Shown: positions 50,292 through 60,145 of the stretch, one piece after another
Position numbering within the stretch: the first letter of the stretch is position 1
Layout: each line of letters starts with the position of its first letter
Assembly: GCF_014203535.1 (NCBI RefSeq)
Contig: NZ_JACHJI010000001.1
Span: 248,001 to 312,000 of the forward strand
Direction: 5' to 3'
DNA from: Streptomyces griseomycini
GTDB taxonomy: Bacteria > Actinomycetota > Actinomycetes > Streptomycetales > Streptomycetaceae
DNA: 64,000 nt
Translations under genes and position numbers: made by a program
The notes under the pieces: generated by a model
What the model saw: the letters and a program-made list of their open reading frames with translations, nothing else
What the model was told of the DNA's origin: nothing
Database searches by the model: none

Positions 50292-50486
50292 TCAGATGCG
50301 GCCCCGCGCCCCCTGGGTCGACCGCTGCCATCGCATGCCGTTCACCTGCCCGGGCTCGTCACCGATGACGTACCGCACCCTGCGCCCGTGCACGCGGCGC
50401 GCGGGCGCACGGCAGCCACGGGGCCGGCAGCCGCGCGCGAGGCGGGCGTACGGGTCCCTGGCCGCAGGGGTGGTCGGAAGCGTCAT
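50292..50486 (-). CDS. trpM: TrpM, small protein between trpC and trpB
   Basis: A 64-residue very basic protein with a conserved core (ARGCRPRGCRAPARRVHGRR then VRYVIGDEPGQVNGMRW). It is found between trpC and trpB in Streptomyces and in S. coelicolor a 63-residue homologue is known as TrpM, which influences tryptophan production and differentiation; the mechanism there is thought to involve a leucyl aminopeptidase. It starts 20 bases after the trpC stop, and a TAGGCT seven bases before its ATG could also allow its own leaderless transcript. Confidence 0.85.
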   Translation of the reverse strand: MTLPTTPAARDPYARLARGCRPRGCRAPARRVHGRRVRYVIGDEPGQVNGMRWQRSTQGARGRI

Positions 50487-50493
50487 CGGTGTC

Positions 50494-50499
50494 AGCCTA
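50494..50499 (-). promoter_or_regulatory. Possible -10 box for leaderless trpM transcript
   Basis: TAGGCT on the minus strand ends seven bases before the trpM ATG at 50486, inside the short trpC-trpM gap. It would allow trpM-trpB-trpA transcription apart from trpC. Confidence 0.4.
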
Positions 50500-50506
50500 C
50501 CGGGGA

Positions 50507-51316
50507 TCAGCCCCGCCCGTGCCGCAGTGCGGGATGCTCACCCGCCGCCACCAGGTCGGAGACCGCCGTCTTCGGGTCGCGTCCGGTGACGAGGGACTCG
50601 CCGACCAGGACGGCGTCGGCGCCGGCGTTGGCGTAGGCGATGAGGTCGTGCGGGCCGCGGACGCCGGACTCGGCGACCTTGACCAGGTGGGCGGGGATCT
50701 CGGGGGCGACCCGCTCGAAGGTGCCGCGGTCGACCTCGAGGGTCTTGAGGTTGCGCGCGTTGACGCCGATGACCTTGGCGCCCGCGTCCACCGCCCGCTC
50801 GACCTCGTCCTCGTCGTGCACCTCGACGAGCGGGGTGAGCCCGATGGACTCGGCGCGCTCGATCAGCGACTCCAGGGCCGGCTGGTCGAGGGCCGCGACG
50901 ATCAGCAGCGCGAGGTCGGCGCCGTACGCGCGGGCCTCCCAGAGCTGGTACGAGGTGACGATGAAGTCCTTGCGCAGGACGGGGATGTCCACACGCGCGC
51001 GGACCGCCTCCAGGTCGGCCAGCGAGCCGCCGAAGCGGCGCTGTTCGGTGAGGACGGAGATGACGGCCGCGCCGCCCGCCTCGTAGTCGGCGGCGAGTCC
51101 GGCCGGGTCGGCGATCGCGGCGAGCGCGCCCTTGGACGGGCTGGAGCGCTTGACCTCGCAGATCACCTTGACCCCGTCGCCGCGCAGGGCGGCCACGCCG
51201 TCCTTGGCCGCGGGGGCCTTCGCCGCACGCTCCTTGAGCTCGTCGAGGCTGACGCGTGCCTGCCGCTCCGCGAGGTCGGCACGGACTCCGTCGATGATCT
51301 CGTCGAGCACACTCAC
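50507..51316 (-). CDS. trpC: Indole-3-glycerol phosphate synthase
   Basis: A 269-residue TIM barrel that closes the indole ring in tryptophan synthesis. [13 protein letters not shown] holds catalytic Glu/Lys, then [35 protein letters not shown] and the phosphate site [11 protein letters not shown] and VLVGESLV. It is a single-function enzyme, not fused to TrpF. GTG 51316 is the annotated start by family; trpM follows at once. Confidence 0.96.
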   Translation of the reverse strand: MSVLDEIIDGVRADLAERQARVSLDELKERAAKAPAAKDGVAALRGDGVKVICEVKRSSPSKGALAAIADPAGLAADYEAGGAAVISVLTEQRRFGGSLADLEAVRARVDIPVLRKDFIVTSYQLWEARAYGADLALLIVAALDQPALESLIERAESIGLTPLVEVHDEDEVERAVDAGAKVIGVNARNLKTLEVDRGTFERVAPEIPAHLVKVAESGVRGPHDLIAYANAGADAVLVGESLVTGRDPKTAVSDLVAAGEHPALRHGRG

Positions 51317-51440
51317 GCGAGCGGCCCCCTTCCTGCTTCCTGACGGTGGAACCGGTGGTCACTGCGATGGTATCCGCAGCCGGGCGAAGGCCTCGCATCC
51401 AGTTGACGCCGGTCCCACTACCTGGACGTTCCGACGATGA

Positions 51441-51890
51441 TCAAGGATGGAGCCAGCCACCGAACGGCAGGTTCCGGACAACCGTGAAGACCAGCGACAA
51501 CGCTCCCAGGGACCACAGGAGCACCGGCGGGGGGTCGACCCGCAGCGGTTTCCCGCGCACCGCGCGGACCACCCATACGGTCCACAGCACCGCGAAGCCG
51601 GCGTAGCCGAGGACGGCCGGCGCGTTGGCCTGGAGGGCCGTGAGGAGGTCGCCGTGGACGACGGCGTGCGCGCTGCGCAGTCCGCCGCAGCCGGGGCAGT
51701 ACAGGCCGGTGAGGCGCAGCAGCGGGCAGGCGGGGTAGTGGCCGGGCTCGTTGGGGTCCACGGCCCCGACGTAGGCGAAGGCTCCGGCGACGGCGGCGAG
51801 CACTCCGGCGGGGACGGCCAGCCGGGCCGCCCTGCCGCGGGGTGCGCCGCCGCGGGTCGCACCGGGGACGGGGGCGTTCACACCGTGCAT
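51441..51890 (-). CDS. DUF2752 membrane protein
   Basis: A 149-residue protein with three transmembrane helices. The family hallmark is ACPLLRLTGLYCPGCGGLRS, where Cys and Gly repeat in a short loop. The function of DUF2752 is unknown. It lies upstream of trpC on the same strand, and downstream of a terminator, and its link to tryptophan synthesis is by position only. Confidence 0.85.
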   Translation of the reverse strand: MHGVNAPVPGATRGGAPRGRAARLAVPAGVLAAVAGAFAYVGAVDPNEPGHYPACPLLRLTGLYCPGCGGLRSAHAVVHGDLLTALQANAPAVLGYAGFAVLWTVWVVRAVRGKPLRVDPPPVLLWSLGALSLVFTVVRNLPFGGWLHP

Positions 51891-51907
51891 TGTGCCCGGA
51901 CACGCGT

Positions 51908-51945
51908 CAGGGGCGGTCGCGGCACCACCGTGCCGACCGCCCCTG
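51908..51945 (-). terminator. Terminator between the trpE unit and DUF2752
   Basis: CAGGGGCGGTCG (51908-51919) pairs perfectly over 12 bases with 51934-51945. It ends the hisI-trpE-associated transcript before the DUF2752-trpC unit. Confidence 0.8.
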
Positions 51946-51965
51946 CCGGGAGTGCTCCGCGGCGC

Positions 51966-52217
51966 TCAGCCCTCGGCGCGGGCCGGCTCGCGGTCGCCGG
52001 TGAACTGGTGCACCGGGTGGTTGCTCTTCGGCTGGCCCATGCCCATCATGCGCATGATGCCGCCGACGACACCGCCGAGGATCACGAGGCCCATGCCCGC
52101 CCAGAAGCCCACGGGCTGGGCCATCACCATGAACGCGCCCGCGACGCAGAAACCGATGAAGGCGATGATGACACCGGTCCAGGCGGCCGGGGTGTGACCG
52201 TGGCTGCTGCCCGCCAT
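51966..52217 (-). CDS. HGxxPAAW-family small membrane protein
   Basis: An 83-residue protein with the family motif HGHTPAAW near its start, two transmembrane helices (about 18-38 and 42-60) and a charged tail. It is common in actinomycetes beside trp genes, with unknown function. ATG 52217 has GAGGAG six bases upstream, which decides it against an earlier in-frame ATG. Confidence 0.82.
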   Translation of the reverse strand: MAGSSHGHTPAAWTGVIIAFIGFCVAGAFMVMAQPVGFWAGMGLVILGGVVGGIMRMMGMGQPKSNHPVHQFTGDREPARAEG

Positions 52218-52439
52218 TGCTTGCTCCTCGTTGCTGTGTGCGTGTCTGAGCAGGACGCTCGGGCTCATTGTCCCGCACGCACGCGTGCGCGGTGACCGGG
52301 GGTGCTCCCGGCGGCACCCCCGACGCGCCGACGGGACGTCCGACGGAGCCCGCCGGGGTCGCTCCCGCGCCCGAGGGCCCGGCCGGCCGCCCCGGACCCC
52401 CGGGCGGCCCGGACCTGGCGGGCGGCCGTCGGCGGGCCC

Positions 52440-53072
52440 TCAGGCGCCGGTCGGGTCCTCGCCGCGGTCGAGGGCCTTCCAGAGGTCCTCGGGACGGTCG
52501 GGGTCCACGGCGGGGGCCCTGCGGCGCTCCCGGGGGGCGCCGTTGCGTTCGTAGCGGCCGGACATGGCGGGCCACAGGCGGCCGTAGCGCAGGGCGAGCA
52601 GCCCGGCCAGCAGGAGCAGCAGGCCGCCCACGGCCGCGACGTAGGGCCACGCGGTGTGGGTGAGGGCGTCCACCGTGGCGGAGGTGTCGCCGGAGGCCTG
52701 AGCGGCCTTCTCGTCGAGCGCGGCGCTGTCCGAGGCCCCGATCAGCGCCGCCGTGACGGTGCCCGCCCCGGCGAGGGTGAGCAGCGCGGCGACGGCGAGG
52801 CGTCCGGCGCGGCGGACGGCGAAGACGGCGACGAGCGCGGCCAGCCCCACGACGGCCAGGGCGGCGGGGACGCCGGTGACGTCGCTGCCATTGGCGGTCA
52901 GGGGGAAGGCGCCGCCGGCCACGCGCGCGGTGCCCTCCGACCACTGCTGCCGGGTGGCGAGCAGGGCCACGGCCGCGCCCAGGGCGCCGGACAGCAGGGC
53001 GGCGGCGAGGCTGAGGCGGCCGGCCCGGACGGAACCGACGGCCTCGGTACGGGGGTGAGGTACAGCAGTCAC
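52440..53072 (-). CDS. Trp biosynthesis-associated membrane protein (TIGR02234 type)
   Basis: A 210-residue protein with four transmembrane helices and an extracytoplasmic loop with few charges between helices 1 and 2, then a basic C-terminal tail (RYERNGAPRERRRAP). It matches the actinobacterial membrane protein family found next to trpE. Its role in tryptophan synthesis is not established. The GTG start lies seven bases after a GATAGT box. Confidence 0.82.
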   Translation of the reverse strand: MTAVPHPRTEAVGSVRAGRLSLAAALLSGALGAAVALLATRQQWSEGTARVAGGAFPLTANGSDVTGVPAALAVVGLAALVAVFAVRRAGRLAVAALLTLAGAGTVTAALIGASDSAALDEKAAQASGDTSATVDALTHTAWPYVAAVGGLLLLLAGLLALRYGRLWPAMSGRYERNGAPRERRRAPAVDPDRPEDLWKALDRGEDPTGA

Positions 53073-53079
53073 GTACCCC

Positions 53080-53085
53080 ACTATC
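53080..53085 (-). promoter_or_regulatory. Possible -10 box of leaderless Trp-associated membrane gene
   Basis: GATAGT on the minus strand is seven bases before the GTG at 53072, the same spacing as for pyk and trpM. Confidence 0.4.
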
Positions 53086-53122
53086 GCCCGGACCCCGGGT
53101 GAACCGTCACCCGGGGTTCCCC

Positions 53123-54616
53123 TCAGGACTTCCCCAGCCGGTTCGCCGTGTGAACGGCGCGCAGCACCGCGGCCGCCTTGTTGCGGCACTCGGTGTCCTC
53201 GGCGACCGGGTCGGAGTCGGCGACGATCCCGGCGCCGGCCTGCACGTACGCGGTGCCCCCGCGGAGCAGCGCGGTGCGGATGGCGATGGCGGTGTCGGAG
53301 TCGCCCGCGAAGTCGAGGTAGCCGACGCAGCCGCCGTACAGTCCGCGCCGGGACGGCTCGAGCTCGTCGATGATCTGCATCGCTCGGGGCTTGGGCGCAC
53401 CGGACAGCGTGCCGGCCGGGAAGCAGGCGGTGAGCACGTCGAAGGCGGTGCGGTCGGCCGCGACCCGGCCGGTGACCGTGGAGACGATGTGCATGACGTG
53501 CGAGTACCGCTCGACGGACATGAAGTCGACGACCTCCACCGAGCCGGGCTCGCAGACCCGTCCGAGGTCGTTGCGGCCGAGGTCGACGAGCATCAGGTGC
53601 TCGGCCCGCTCCTTGGGGTCGGCGAGCAGCTCGTCGGCGAGCGCCTGGTCCTCCTGCGGGGTGGCGCCGCGGTGCCGGGTGCCGGCGATGGGGTGCACCA
53701 TGGCCCGCCCGTCCTCCACCTTCACCAGGGCCTCGGGGGACGATCCGACCACGTCGAAGCCGTCGAAGCGGAACAGGTACATGTACGGGGACGGGTTGGT
53801 GGCCCTGAGCACCCGGTAGACGTCGAGCGCGCTCGCCGTGCACGGGGTCTCGAACCGCTGGGAGGGGACGACCTGGAAGGCCTCGCCCGCGCGGATGCGC
53901 TCCTTGACGTCCTCCACGGCCCGCTGGAAGTCGGGGCCGCCCCACCGCGCGGTGTACTCGGGCAGCTCGGAGGGCGGCAGCACGGCCGGGGGCTGGGCCA
54001 CGGCGCGGGCGAGGTCGGCCTCCATGGCGTCGAGGCGGGCCACGGCGTCGGCGTACGCCTCGTCGACGCCGGTCTCCAGGTCGTTGTGGTTGATCGCGTT
54101 GGCGATCAGCCAGACGGCGCCCTCCCAGTGGTCCATGACGGCGAGGTCGCTGGTGAGCAGCATGGTCAGCTCGGGCAGCTTCAGGTCGTCGCGCTCGCCG
54201 GGGCCGATCTTCTCCAGGCGGCGCACGATGTCGTAGCCGAGGTAGCCGACCATGCCGCCGGTGAAAGGCGGCAGACCGAGGTCGTGGGCGAGGTCGCGCG
54301 GGGTGTGCAGGGTCTCGAGGGTGGCGCGCAGCGCGGCGAGCGGGTCGCCGTCCGCGGGGACGCCGACGGGCGGGGTGCCCTGCCAGTGGGCCTGTCCGCC
54401 GTGCTCGGTGAGGGTGGCGGAGCTGCGGACGCCGACGAAGGAGTAGCGGGACCAGGAGCGTCCGTTCTCGGCGGACTCGAGCAGGAAGGTGCCGGGGCGC
54501 CCGGCGGCGAGCTTGCGGTAGAGCGCGACCGGGGTGTCGCCGTCGGCGAGCAGCTTGCGGGTGACCGGGATGACCCGGCGGTCGGCGGCGAGCTTGCGGA
54601 ACGTCTCGAGGTCCAT
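53123..54616 (-). CDS. trpE: Anthranilate synthase component I
   Basis: A 497-residue enzyme that makes anthranilate from chorismate. The N-terminal LLES motif ([10 protein letters not shown]) is the tryptophan feedback site. The chorismate-binding half carries [43 protein letters not shown] and [15 protein letters not shown]. Glutamine amidotransferase (TrpG) is not in the window and must come from elsewhere. It starts 11 bp after the hisI stop, so it is part of that transcript. There is no leader peptide between the genes, so attenuation of the usual kind is not expected here. Confidence 0.96.
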   Translation of the reverse strand: MDLETFRKLAADRRVIPVTRKLLADGDTPVALYRKLAAGRPGTFLLESAENGRSWSRYSFVGVRSSATLTEHGGQAHWQGTPPVGVPADGDPLAALRATLETLHTPRDLAHDLGLPPFTGGMVGYLGYDIVRRLEKIGPGERDDLKLPELTMLLTSDLAVMDHWEGAVWLIANAINHNDLETGVDEAYADAVARLDAMEADLARAVAQPPAVLPPSELPEYTARWGGPDFQRAVEDVKERIRAGEAFQVVPSQRFETPCTASALDVYRVLRATNPSPYMYLFRFDGFDVVGSSPEALVKVEDGRAMVHPIAGTRHRGATPQEDQALADELLADPKERAEHLMLVDLGRNDLGRVCEPGSVEVVDFMSVERYSHVMHIVSTVTGRVAADRTAFDVLTACFPAGTLSGAPKPRAMQIIDELEPSRRGLYGGCVGYLDFAGDSDTAIAIRTALLRGGTAYVQAGAGIVADSDPVAEDTECRNKAAAVLRAVHTANRLGKS

Positions 54617-54627
54617 GGCGGCCGACC

Positions 54628-55020
54628 TTACTGATCCGAGGCCGGTACGCCGGAATCGGCGTCCCCGAGCAGCACGTCGGCGTCGAAGCAGGTGCGGGCG
54701 CCGGTGTGGCAGGCGGCGCCGACCTGGTCGACCTTGACCAGCACGGTGTCCGCGTCGCAGTCGAGGGCGACCGACCTGACCCACTGGAAGTGGCCGGAGG
54801 TGTCCCCCTTGACCCAGTACTCCCGGCGGCTGCGCGACCAGTAGGTGCAGCGGCCGGTGGTCAGCGTGCGGTGCAGTGCCTCGTCGTCCATCCAGCCCAG
54901 CATCAGCACCTCTCCGGTGTCGTACTGCTGGGCGATGGCGGGCAGGAGGCCGTCGGGGCTGCGCCTGAGGCGCGCGGCGATCTCCGGGTCGAGGCGGCTG
55001 GGCCGGGACGTGCTGGTCAT
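54628..55020 (-). CDS. hisI: Phosphoribosyl-AMP cyclohydrolase
   Basis: A 130-residue enzyme opening the adenine ring of phosphoribosyl-AMP, step three of histidine synthesis. Zn and Mg sites are visible: [28 protein letters not shown], and [10 protein letters not shown]. It lacks the HisE domain found fused in enterobacteria. ATG 55020 has no Shine-Dalgarno and sits seven bases after CACAAT, so leaderless initiation is likely. Confidence 0.94.
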   Translation of the reverse strand: MTSTSRPSRLDPEIAARLRRSPDGLLPAIAQQYDTGEVLMLGWMDDEALHRTLTTGRCTYWSRSRREYWVKGDTSGHFQWVRSVALDCDADTVLVKVDQVGAACHTGARTCFDADVLLGDADSGVPASDQ

Positions 55021-55027
55021 GCCGACC

Positions 55028-55033
55028 ATTGTG
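55028..55033 (-). promoter_or_regulatory. Possible -10 box of leaderless hisI transcript
   Basis: CACAAT on the minus strand ends seven bases before the hisI ATG. The divergent TIGR03085 gene has its own box 60 bp away. Confidence 0.45.
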
Positions 55034-55091
55034 CCGCGCGGAGCGATCGCACCCGCGCGTGCGTCCACTGTGCGGACTCCCCGCCCGGCCG

Positions 55092-55097
55092 TAGGCT
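55092..55097 (+). promoter_or_regulatory. -10 box of leaderless TIGR03085 gene
   Basis: TAGGCT ends six bases before the ATG at 55104; no Shine-Dalgarno is present. A CTGTGC 18 bp upstream could be a weak -35. Confidence 0.5.
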
Positions 55098-55103
55098 GGC
55101 GGC

Positions 55104-55739
55104 ATGTCGACCCATGCCAAGCGTGAACGGCTTCTCCTGGCCGATCTGCTGGAGACCACGGGCCCCCAGGCCCCCACCCTGTGCGAGGACTGGACGACCC
55201 GTGACCTCGCCGCCCACGTGGTGGTGCGCGAGCGCCGTCCCGACGCCGCCGGCGGCATCCTGGTCAAGCAGCTGGCGCCGCGTCTGGAGCGGGTGATGGC
55301 GGAGTTCACCGCGAAGCCGTACGAGGAGCTGATCCAGCTGATCCGCACCGGGCCACCGCGCTTCTCGCCCTTCTCGCTCAAGCAGGTCGACGAGATGTCG
55401 AACATCGTCGAGTTCTACGTCCACACGGAGGACGTCCGCCGGGCCCAGCCCGACTGGACGCCGCGTGAACTCGACCCGGTGTTCCAGGACGCCCTGTGGT
55501 CCCGGCTGGAGCGCACCGCCCGCCTGGTGGGCCGGGGCGTTCCGACGGGCCTGGTGCTGCGCCGCCCGAACGGCCAGACGGTGGTGGCCCACCGCGGCAC
55601 CCCGGTGGTCACGGTGACCGGCGAGCCGTCGGAGCTGGTGCTGTTCGCCTACGGGCGGCAGAGCGCGGCGAAGGTCGAGCTGGACGGTGAGGAGAACGCG
55701 ATCGCGAAGCTGCAGGAGACCAAGCAGCTCGGCATCTGA
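55104..55739 (+). CDS. TIGR03085 family protein (DinB / maleylpyruvate isomerase-like)
   Basis: A 211-residue protein whose N-terminal half resembles the DinB-like four-helix fold of mycothiol-dependent enzymes: [38 protein letters not shown] and [15 protein letters not shown], with the usual His residues that could bind a metal. A C-terminal sterol-carrier-like domain follows ([17 protein letters not shown]). Mycothiol is the actinobacterial thiol, so a thiol-linked role is plausible, but the substrate is unknown. It stands alone, divergent from hisI and convergent with hisF. Confidence 0.85.
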   Translation: MSTHAKRERLLLADLLETTGPQAPTLCEDWTTRDLAAHVVVRERRPDAAGGILVKQLAPRLERVMAEFTAKPYEELIQLIRTGPPRFSPFSLKQVDEMSNIVEFYVHTEDVRRAQPDWTPRELDPVFQDALWSRLERTARLVGRGVPTGLVLRRPNGQTVVAHRGTPVVTVTGEPSELVLFAYGRQSAAKVELDGEENAIAKLQETKQLGI

Positions 55740-55755
55740 CCGACGGGGGCGGGCC

Positions 55756-56511
55756 TCACCGCACCGGGTGCCCGGCCTCCCGCAGGGTGTCCTTGACCTG
55801 GCCGATGCGCAGGTCGCCGAAGTGGAAGACCGAGGCCGCGAGGACCGCGTCCGCGCCCGCGCCGACGGCCGGCGGGAAGTCGGCCAGCTTGCCGGCGCCG
55901 CCCGAGGCGATCACGGGGACGGTGACGTGCTTGCGGACGGCGGCGATCATCTCCAGGTCGTAGCCGTCCTTGGTGCCGTCGGCGTCCATGGAGTTGAGCA
56001 GGATCTCGCCGGCGCCCAGTTCGGCGGCGCGGTGCGCCCACTCCACGGCGTCGATGCCGGTGCCGCGGCGGCCGCCGTGCGTGGTGACCTCGAAGGATCC
56101 GGAGTCCGTGCGGCGGGCGTCGACCGAGAGGACCAGGACCTGGCGGCCGAAGCGCTCGGCGATCTCCCGGATGAGGTCGGGGCGGGCGATGGCGGCGGTG
56201 TTCACGCCCACCTTGTCGGCGCCCGCCCGCAGCAGCCGGTCCACGTCCTCGGCGGTGCGCACGCCGCCGCCGACCGTCAGCGGGATGAACACCTGCTCGG
56301 CGGTGCGGCGCACCACGTCGTAGGTGGTCTCGCGGTTGCCCGACGAGGCGGTGATGTCCAGGAACGTCAGCTCGTCGGCGCCCTCGGCGTCGTACACCTT
56401 GGCCATCTCGACGGGGTCGCCCGCGTCGCGCAGGTTCTGGAAGTTGACGCCCTTGACGACCCGGCCGTCGTCCACGTCCAGGCAGGGGATGACTCGGACC
56501 GCCAGGGTCAT
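55756..56511 (-). CDS. hisF: Imidazole glycerol phosphate synthase cyclase subunit
   Basis: A 251-residue TIM barrel which with HisH forms the imidazole ring. Catalytic Asp is in [15 protein letters not shown], the second in [32 protein letters not shown] and [13 protein letters not shown] are phosphate sites. It is coupled to ridA by an ATGA overlap and is the last gene of the operon. Confidence 0.96.
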   Translation of the reverse strand: MTLAVRVIPCLDVDDGRVVKGVNFQNLRDAGDPVEMAKVYDAEGADELTFLDITASSGNRETTYDVVRRTAEQVFIPLTVGGGVRTAEDVDRLLRAGADKVGVNTAAIARPDLIREIAERFGRQVLVLSVDARRTDSGSFEVTTHGGRRGTGIDAVEWAHRAAELGAGEILLNSMDADGTKDGYDLEMIAAVRKHVTVPVIASGGAGKLADFPPAVGAGADAVLAASVFHFGDLRIGQVKDTLREAGHPVR

Positions 56512-56912
56512 GACTTCACGGCTCCTCTGAATGCTTCCAGTTCCACTGAGACCAGGACGCGCGAGTCGACGAAGCCCTCGACCACCAGGAGGGTGGTGAC
56601 CGGGCGCACCGAGTCGAACAGTTCCTTGTGGGCCCGGCCGGCCGCGTCGACGTCCCGCGCGTGGGCGAGATGGAGGCGCGTGCGGATCACCGACTCGACG
56701 CCGAGCCCGAACTCGCCGATCGCCTCCAGCGCGTTGGTGAAGGCCACCTTGGCCTGTTCGTACGGGTCGCCCTCCCCGTACAGCACCTCGCCCCGGAACG
56801 CGGTCGTGCCCGCCACCAGGACGCGGTCGCCCGCCGCCACGGCGCGCGCCGAGCCGAGGGTCTCCTCCCAGGGGTTCCCGCTCTGCACGCGCCGTACGGC
56901 ATCCGTTGTCAT
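56508..56912 (-). CDS. RidA-family enamine/imine deaminase-like protein
   Basis: A 134-residue single-domain RidA protein that overlaps both priA and hisF (four bases each). The family opening is [43 protein letters not shown] and the conserved Arg in [13 protein letters not shown] fit the family. RidA proteins destroy reactive 2-aminoacrylate or other enamines. Its place in the middle of the his operon suggests a housekeeping role with a labile histidine intermediate, but this is inference. Confidence 0.88.
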   Translation of the reverse strand: MTTDAVRRVQSGNPWEETLGSARAVAAGDRVLVAGTTAFRGEVLYGEGDPYEQAKVAFTNALEAIGEFGLGVESVIRTRLHLAHARDVDAAGRAHKELFDSVRPVTTLLVVEGFVDSRVLVSVELEAFRGAVKS

Positions 56913-57634
56913 CGGGACACAGCCTCCAGTGCCTCTTCCAGGGTGAACGCCTTCGCGTACAGGGCCTTCCCGACGATGGCGCCCTCGACACCGAGCGGCA
57001 CGAGATCGGCGATGGCGCGCAGGTCGTCCAGCGAGGACACGCCGCCGGAGGCGACCACGGGGCGGTCGGTGGCGGCGCAGACGTTCCTCAGCAGCTCCAG
57101 GTTGGGGCCCTGGAGGGTGCCGTCCTTGGCGATGTCGGTGACGACGTAGCGGGCGCAGCCCTCCTTGTCGAGGCGCTCCAGCGTCTCGTAGAGGTCGCCG
57201 CCGTCGCGGGTCCAGCCGCGGCCGCGCAGGGTGGTGCCGCGTACGTCGAGGCCGACGGCGATCTTGTCGCCGTGCTCGGCGATGACCCGGGCGACCCACT
57301 CGGGGGTCTCCAGGGCGGCGGTGCCGAGGTTGACGCGGGTGCAGCCGGTGGCGAGGGCGGCGGCGAGGGTGTCGTCGTCGCGGATGCCGCCGGACAGCTC
57401 CACCTTGATGTCCATCGCCCCGGTGACCTGGGCGATCAGCTCACGGTTGTTCCCGGTGCCGAACGCGGCGTCCAGGTCGACCAGGTGCAGCCACTCGGCG
57501 CCGGAGCGCTGCCAGGCGAGGGCGGCCTCGAGGGGGGAGCCGTACGACGTTTCCGTCCCGGACTCGCCGTGCACCAGGCGGACGGCCTGGCCGTCGCGGA
57601 CGTCGACGGCGGGGAGCAGTTCGAGCTTGGCCAT
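56909..57634 (-). CDS. priA: Bifunctional phosphoribosyl isomerase A (HisA/TrpF)
   Basis: A 241-residue TIM barrel. In Streptomyces and mycobacteria PriA performs both ProFAR isomerisation in histidine and PRA isomerisation in tryptophan synthesis. Catalytic Asp is in [19 protein letters not shown], the second in [25 protein letters not shown] and [11 protein letters not shown] hold the substrate phosphates. No separate trpF is in the window, in line with the dual role. ATG 57634 starts four bases after the hisH stop. Confidence 0.95.
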   Translation of the reverse strand: MAKLELLPAVDVRDGQAVRLVHGESGTETSYGSPLEAALAWQRSGAEWLHLVDLDAAFGTGNNRELIAQVTGAMDIKVELSGGIRDDDTLAAALATGCTRVNLGTAALETPEWVARVIAEHGDKIAVGLDVRGTTLRGRGWTRDGGDLYETLERLDKEGCARYVVTDIAKDGTLQGPNLELLRNVCAATDRPVVASGGVSSLDDLRAIADLVPLGVEGAIVGKALYAKAFTLEEALEAVSR

Positions 57635-57638
57635 GTCT

Positions 57639-58280
57639 CTACAGGGTTCCGATCCAGTTGGTGAGGAGCTGGGCACCGGCGTCGCCGGACTTCTCGGGGT
57701 GGAACTGGGTGGCCCACAGGGCGCCGTTCTCCACGGCCGCCACGAACGGCTTGCCGTGGGTGGACCAGGTGACCAGCGGGGCGCGCATCGCCGGGTTGGC
57801 GGTCTCCAGGGTCCAGTCGTGGACGGCGTAGGAGTGCACGAAGTAGAAGCGGGCGTCCGCGTCGAGGCCGGCGAACAGCTCGGAGCCGTCCGGGGCGTCC
57901 ACGGTGTTCCAGCCCATGTGGGGCACGACGTCGGCCTGGAGCGGCTCGACGGAGCCGGGCCACTCGTCGAGGCCCTCGCTCTCCACGCCGTGCTCGATGC
58001 CCCGCGCGAAGAGGATCTGCATGCCGACGCAGATGCCCATCACCGGGCGCCCGCCGGCCAGCCGGCGGTCGACGATCCAGTCGCCGCGCGCCTCCTTCAG
58101 GCCCTTCATGCAGGCGGCGAAGGCGCCGACGCCGGGCACCAGCAGCCCGTCGGCGTTCATCGCCTTGTCGAAGTCGCGGGTGATCTCGACGTCGGCTCCC
58201 GTGCGGGCGAGGGCGCGCTCGGCGGAGCGGACGTTGCCGAAGCCGTAGTCGAAGACCACGACCTTCTTGGTGGTGCTCAA
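57639..58280 (-). CDS. hisH: Imidazole glycerol phosphate synthase glutaminase subunit
   Basis: A 213-residue class I amidotransferase. The Cys nucleophile is in [14 protein letters not shown] and the His-Glu pair in [14 protein letters not shown]. Ammonia is channelled to HisF. The start codon is TTG 58280 with GGAGG nine bases upstream. It follows the small membrane gene by four bases. Confidence 0.95.
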   Translation of the reverse strand: MSTTKKVVVFDYGFGNVRSAERALARTGADVEITRDFDKAMNADGLLVPGVGAFAACMKGLKEARGDWIVDRRLAGGRPVMGICVGMQILFARGIEHGVESEGLDEWPGSVEPLQADVVPHMGWNTVDAPDGSELFAGLDADARFYFVHSYAVHDWTLETANPAMRAPLVTWSTHGKPFVAAVENGALWATQFHPEKSGDAGAQLLTNWIGTL

Positions 58281-58284
58281 GGGG

Positions 58285-58443
58285 TCACACCTCCAGCCTC
58301 AGGACGCCCGCGCCGAGGCACAGCGCGGCGCCGATCGAGAGCAGCACGATCAGGCTCGTGGGCATCTTCTGCTTGACGAAGGAGATGATCCCGCCGACGA
58401 AGAACAGGCCGACGACGATCAGGACGGTGGACAGTCCGTTCAT
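58285..58443 (-). CDS. Small membrane protein inside the his operon
   Basis: A 52-residue protein with two transmembrane helices ([19 protein letters not shown] and [19 protein letters not shown]) joined by a short basic loop (VKQKMP). It lies two bases after the hisB stop and four before hisH, so it is certainly cotranscribed. I do not recognise a function. The tight spacing and normal coding pattern suggest a real gene rather than chance. Confidence 0.8.
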   Translation of the reverse strand: MNGLSTVLIVVGLFFVGGIISFVKQKMPTSLIVLLSIGAALCLGAGVLRLEV

Positions 58444-58445
58444 GC

Positions 58446-59039
58446 CTACAGCGCGCCCTTCGTGGAGGGCAGGATGCCGGCCGCGCGCGGGTCGCGCTCG
58501 GAGGCGTAGCGCAGGGCCCGGGCGAGCGCCTTGAACTGGCACTCCACGATGTGGTGCGCGTTGCGCCCGTAGGGCACGTGCACGTGCAGCGCGATCTGGG
58601 CCTGGGCGACGAAGGACTCCAGGATGTGCCGGGTCATCGTGGTGTCGTACTCGCCGATCATCGGCGCCATCTTCTCGGGCTCGGTGTGCACGAGGTAGGG
58701 GCGGCCGGACAGGTCGACGGTGACCTGGGCGAGGGACTCGTCCAGCGGGACCGTGCAGTTGCCGAAGCGGTAGATGCCCACCTTGTCGCCGAGTGCCTGC
58801 TTGAAGGCGGCGCCGAGCGCGAGGGCGGTGTCCTCGATGGTGTGGTGGGAGTCGATGTGCAGGTCGCCCTCGGTCTTCACGGTCAGGTCGAACAGACCGT
58901 GCCGGCCGAGCTGGTCGAGCATGTGGTCGTAGAAGCCGACGCCGGTGGAGATCTCGGTCCTGCCGGTGCCGTCGAGGTCGATCTCGACGAGGACGGACGT
59001 CTCCTTGGTGGTGCGTTCCACGCGTCCTGTGCGGCTCAT
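58446..59039 (-). CDS. hisB: Imidazoleglycerol-phosphate dehydratase
   Basis: A 197-residue dehydratase for histidine step seven. Two manganese-binding HHxxE motifs are present: [14 protein letters not shown] and [19 protein letters not shown], together with [16 protein letters not shown]. There is no fused phosphatase. The start overlaps the hisC stop (ATGA). Confidence 0.96.
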   Translation of the reverse strand: MSRTGRVERTTKETSVLVEIDLDGTGRTEISTGVGFYDHMLDQLGRHGLFDLTVKTEGDLHIDSHHTIEDTALALGAAFKQALGDKVGIYRFGNCTVPLDESLAQVTVDLSGRPYLVHTEPEKMAPMIGEYDTTMTRHILESFVAQAQIALHVHVPYGRNAHHIVECQFKALARALRYASERDPRAAGILPSTKGAL

Positions 59040-60145
59040 GCGCTCTGCTCCTTCTTGATGTCACGTACCGCGTCGAGGAACGCGTCGTTCTCGGCCGGGG
59101 TGCCCGCGGTGACCCGCAGCCATCCCGGTACGCCGTTGTCCCGGACCAGGACGCCCCGGTCGAGGATCTCGCGCCAGGCGGCGTGGGAGTCCTCGAACCT
59201 GCCGAACTGGACGAAGTTCGCGTCGGACTCGGTGACGTCGTAGCCGAGGGCGCGCAGTTCGGCGACCAGCCGGTCCCGCTCGGCCTTCAGCCGCTCGACG
59301 TACTTCAGCAGCGTGTCGGTGTGTTCGAGGGCGGCCAGCGCGGTCGCCTGGGTGATCGCCGACAGGTGGTACGGCAACCGGACCAGCTGGACGGCGTCGA
59401 CGACCGCCGGGTGCGCGGCGAGGTAGCCGAGGCGCAGGCCCGCCGCGCCGAACGCCTTCGACATGGTGCGGGAGACGACGAGGTTCGGGCGTCCGTCGAG
59501 CAGCCGGAGCAGCGAGTCGCCGTGACTGAACTCGATGTACGCCTCGTCCACGACCACCATCGACGGCTTGGCCGCCTGGGCGGCCTCGTACAGCGCGAGG
59601 ACGGTCTCGGGGGGCACCGCGTTGCCGGTGGGGTTGTTCGGGGTGGTGATGAAGACGACGTCGGGCCGGTGCTCGGCGATCGCCTTCTCCGCGGCGGCGA
59701 GGTCGATGGTGAAGTCCTCGCCCCGCGGCCCGGAGATCCAGCCGGTGCCGGTGCCGCGCGCGATGAGGCCGTGCATCGAGTACGAGGGTTCGAAGCCGAT
59801 GGCGGTACGGCCCGGTCCGCCGAAGGTCTGCAGCAGTTGCTGGATGACCTCGTTGGAGCCGTTGGCGGCCCAGACGTTCTCCGCGGCGACCGGGTGTCCG
59901 GCCGTCTTCGTCAGGTATTCGGCCAGCCTGGTGCGCAGTTCGACCGCGTCCCGGTCCGGGTAGCGGTTGAGGTGCCGGGCGGCCTGACGGACCCGCTCGG
60001 TGATCCGCTCGACCAGCGGCTCGGGCAGCGGGTAGGGGTTCTCGTTGGTGTTCAGCCGTACGGGGACGTCCAACTGGGGCGCGCCGTAGGGGGACTTGCC
60101 GCGCAGCTCGTCCCGTACGGGGAGATCGTCGATTCCGAAGCTCAC
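59036..60145 (-). CDS. hisC: Histidinol-phosphate aminotransferase
   Basis: A 369-residue PLP enzyme of fold type [19 protein letters not shown] opens the domain; [23 protein letters not shown] and the PLP lysine in [19 protein letters not shown] follow. GTG 60145 overlaps the hisD stop. It transfers an amino group from glutamate, which ties it loosely to GltBD. Confidence 0.96.
   Translation of the reverse strand: MSFGIDDLPVRDELRGKSPYGAPQLDVPVRLNTNENPYPLPEPLVERITERVRQAARHLNRYPDRDAVELRTRLAEYLTKTAGHPVAAENVWAANGSNEVIQQLLQTFGGPGRTAIGFEPSYSMHGLIARGTGTGWISGPRGEDFTIDLAAAEKAIAEHRPDVVFITTPNNPTGNAVPPETVLALYEAAQAAKPSMVVVDEAYIEFSHGDSLLRLLDGRPNLVVSRTMSKAFGAAGLRLGYLAAHPAVVDAVQLVRLPYHLSAITQATALAALEHTDTLLKYVERLKAERDRLVAELRALGYDVTESDANFVQFGRFEDSHAAWREILDRGVLVRDNGVPGWLRVTAGTPAENDAFLDAVRDIKKEQSA

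Noticed and set aside
53123..55020. Tryptophan attenuator leader before trpE
   Set aside because: Only 11 bp lie between hisI and trpE, so there is no room for a leader peptide and hairpins there.
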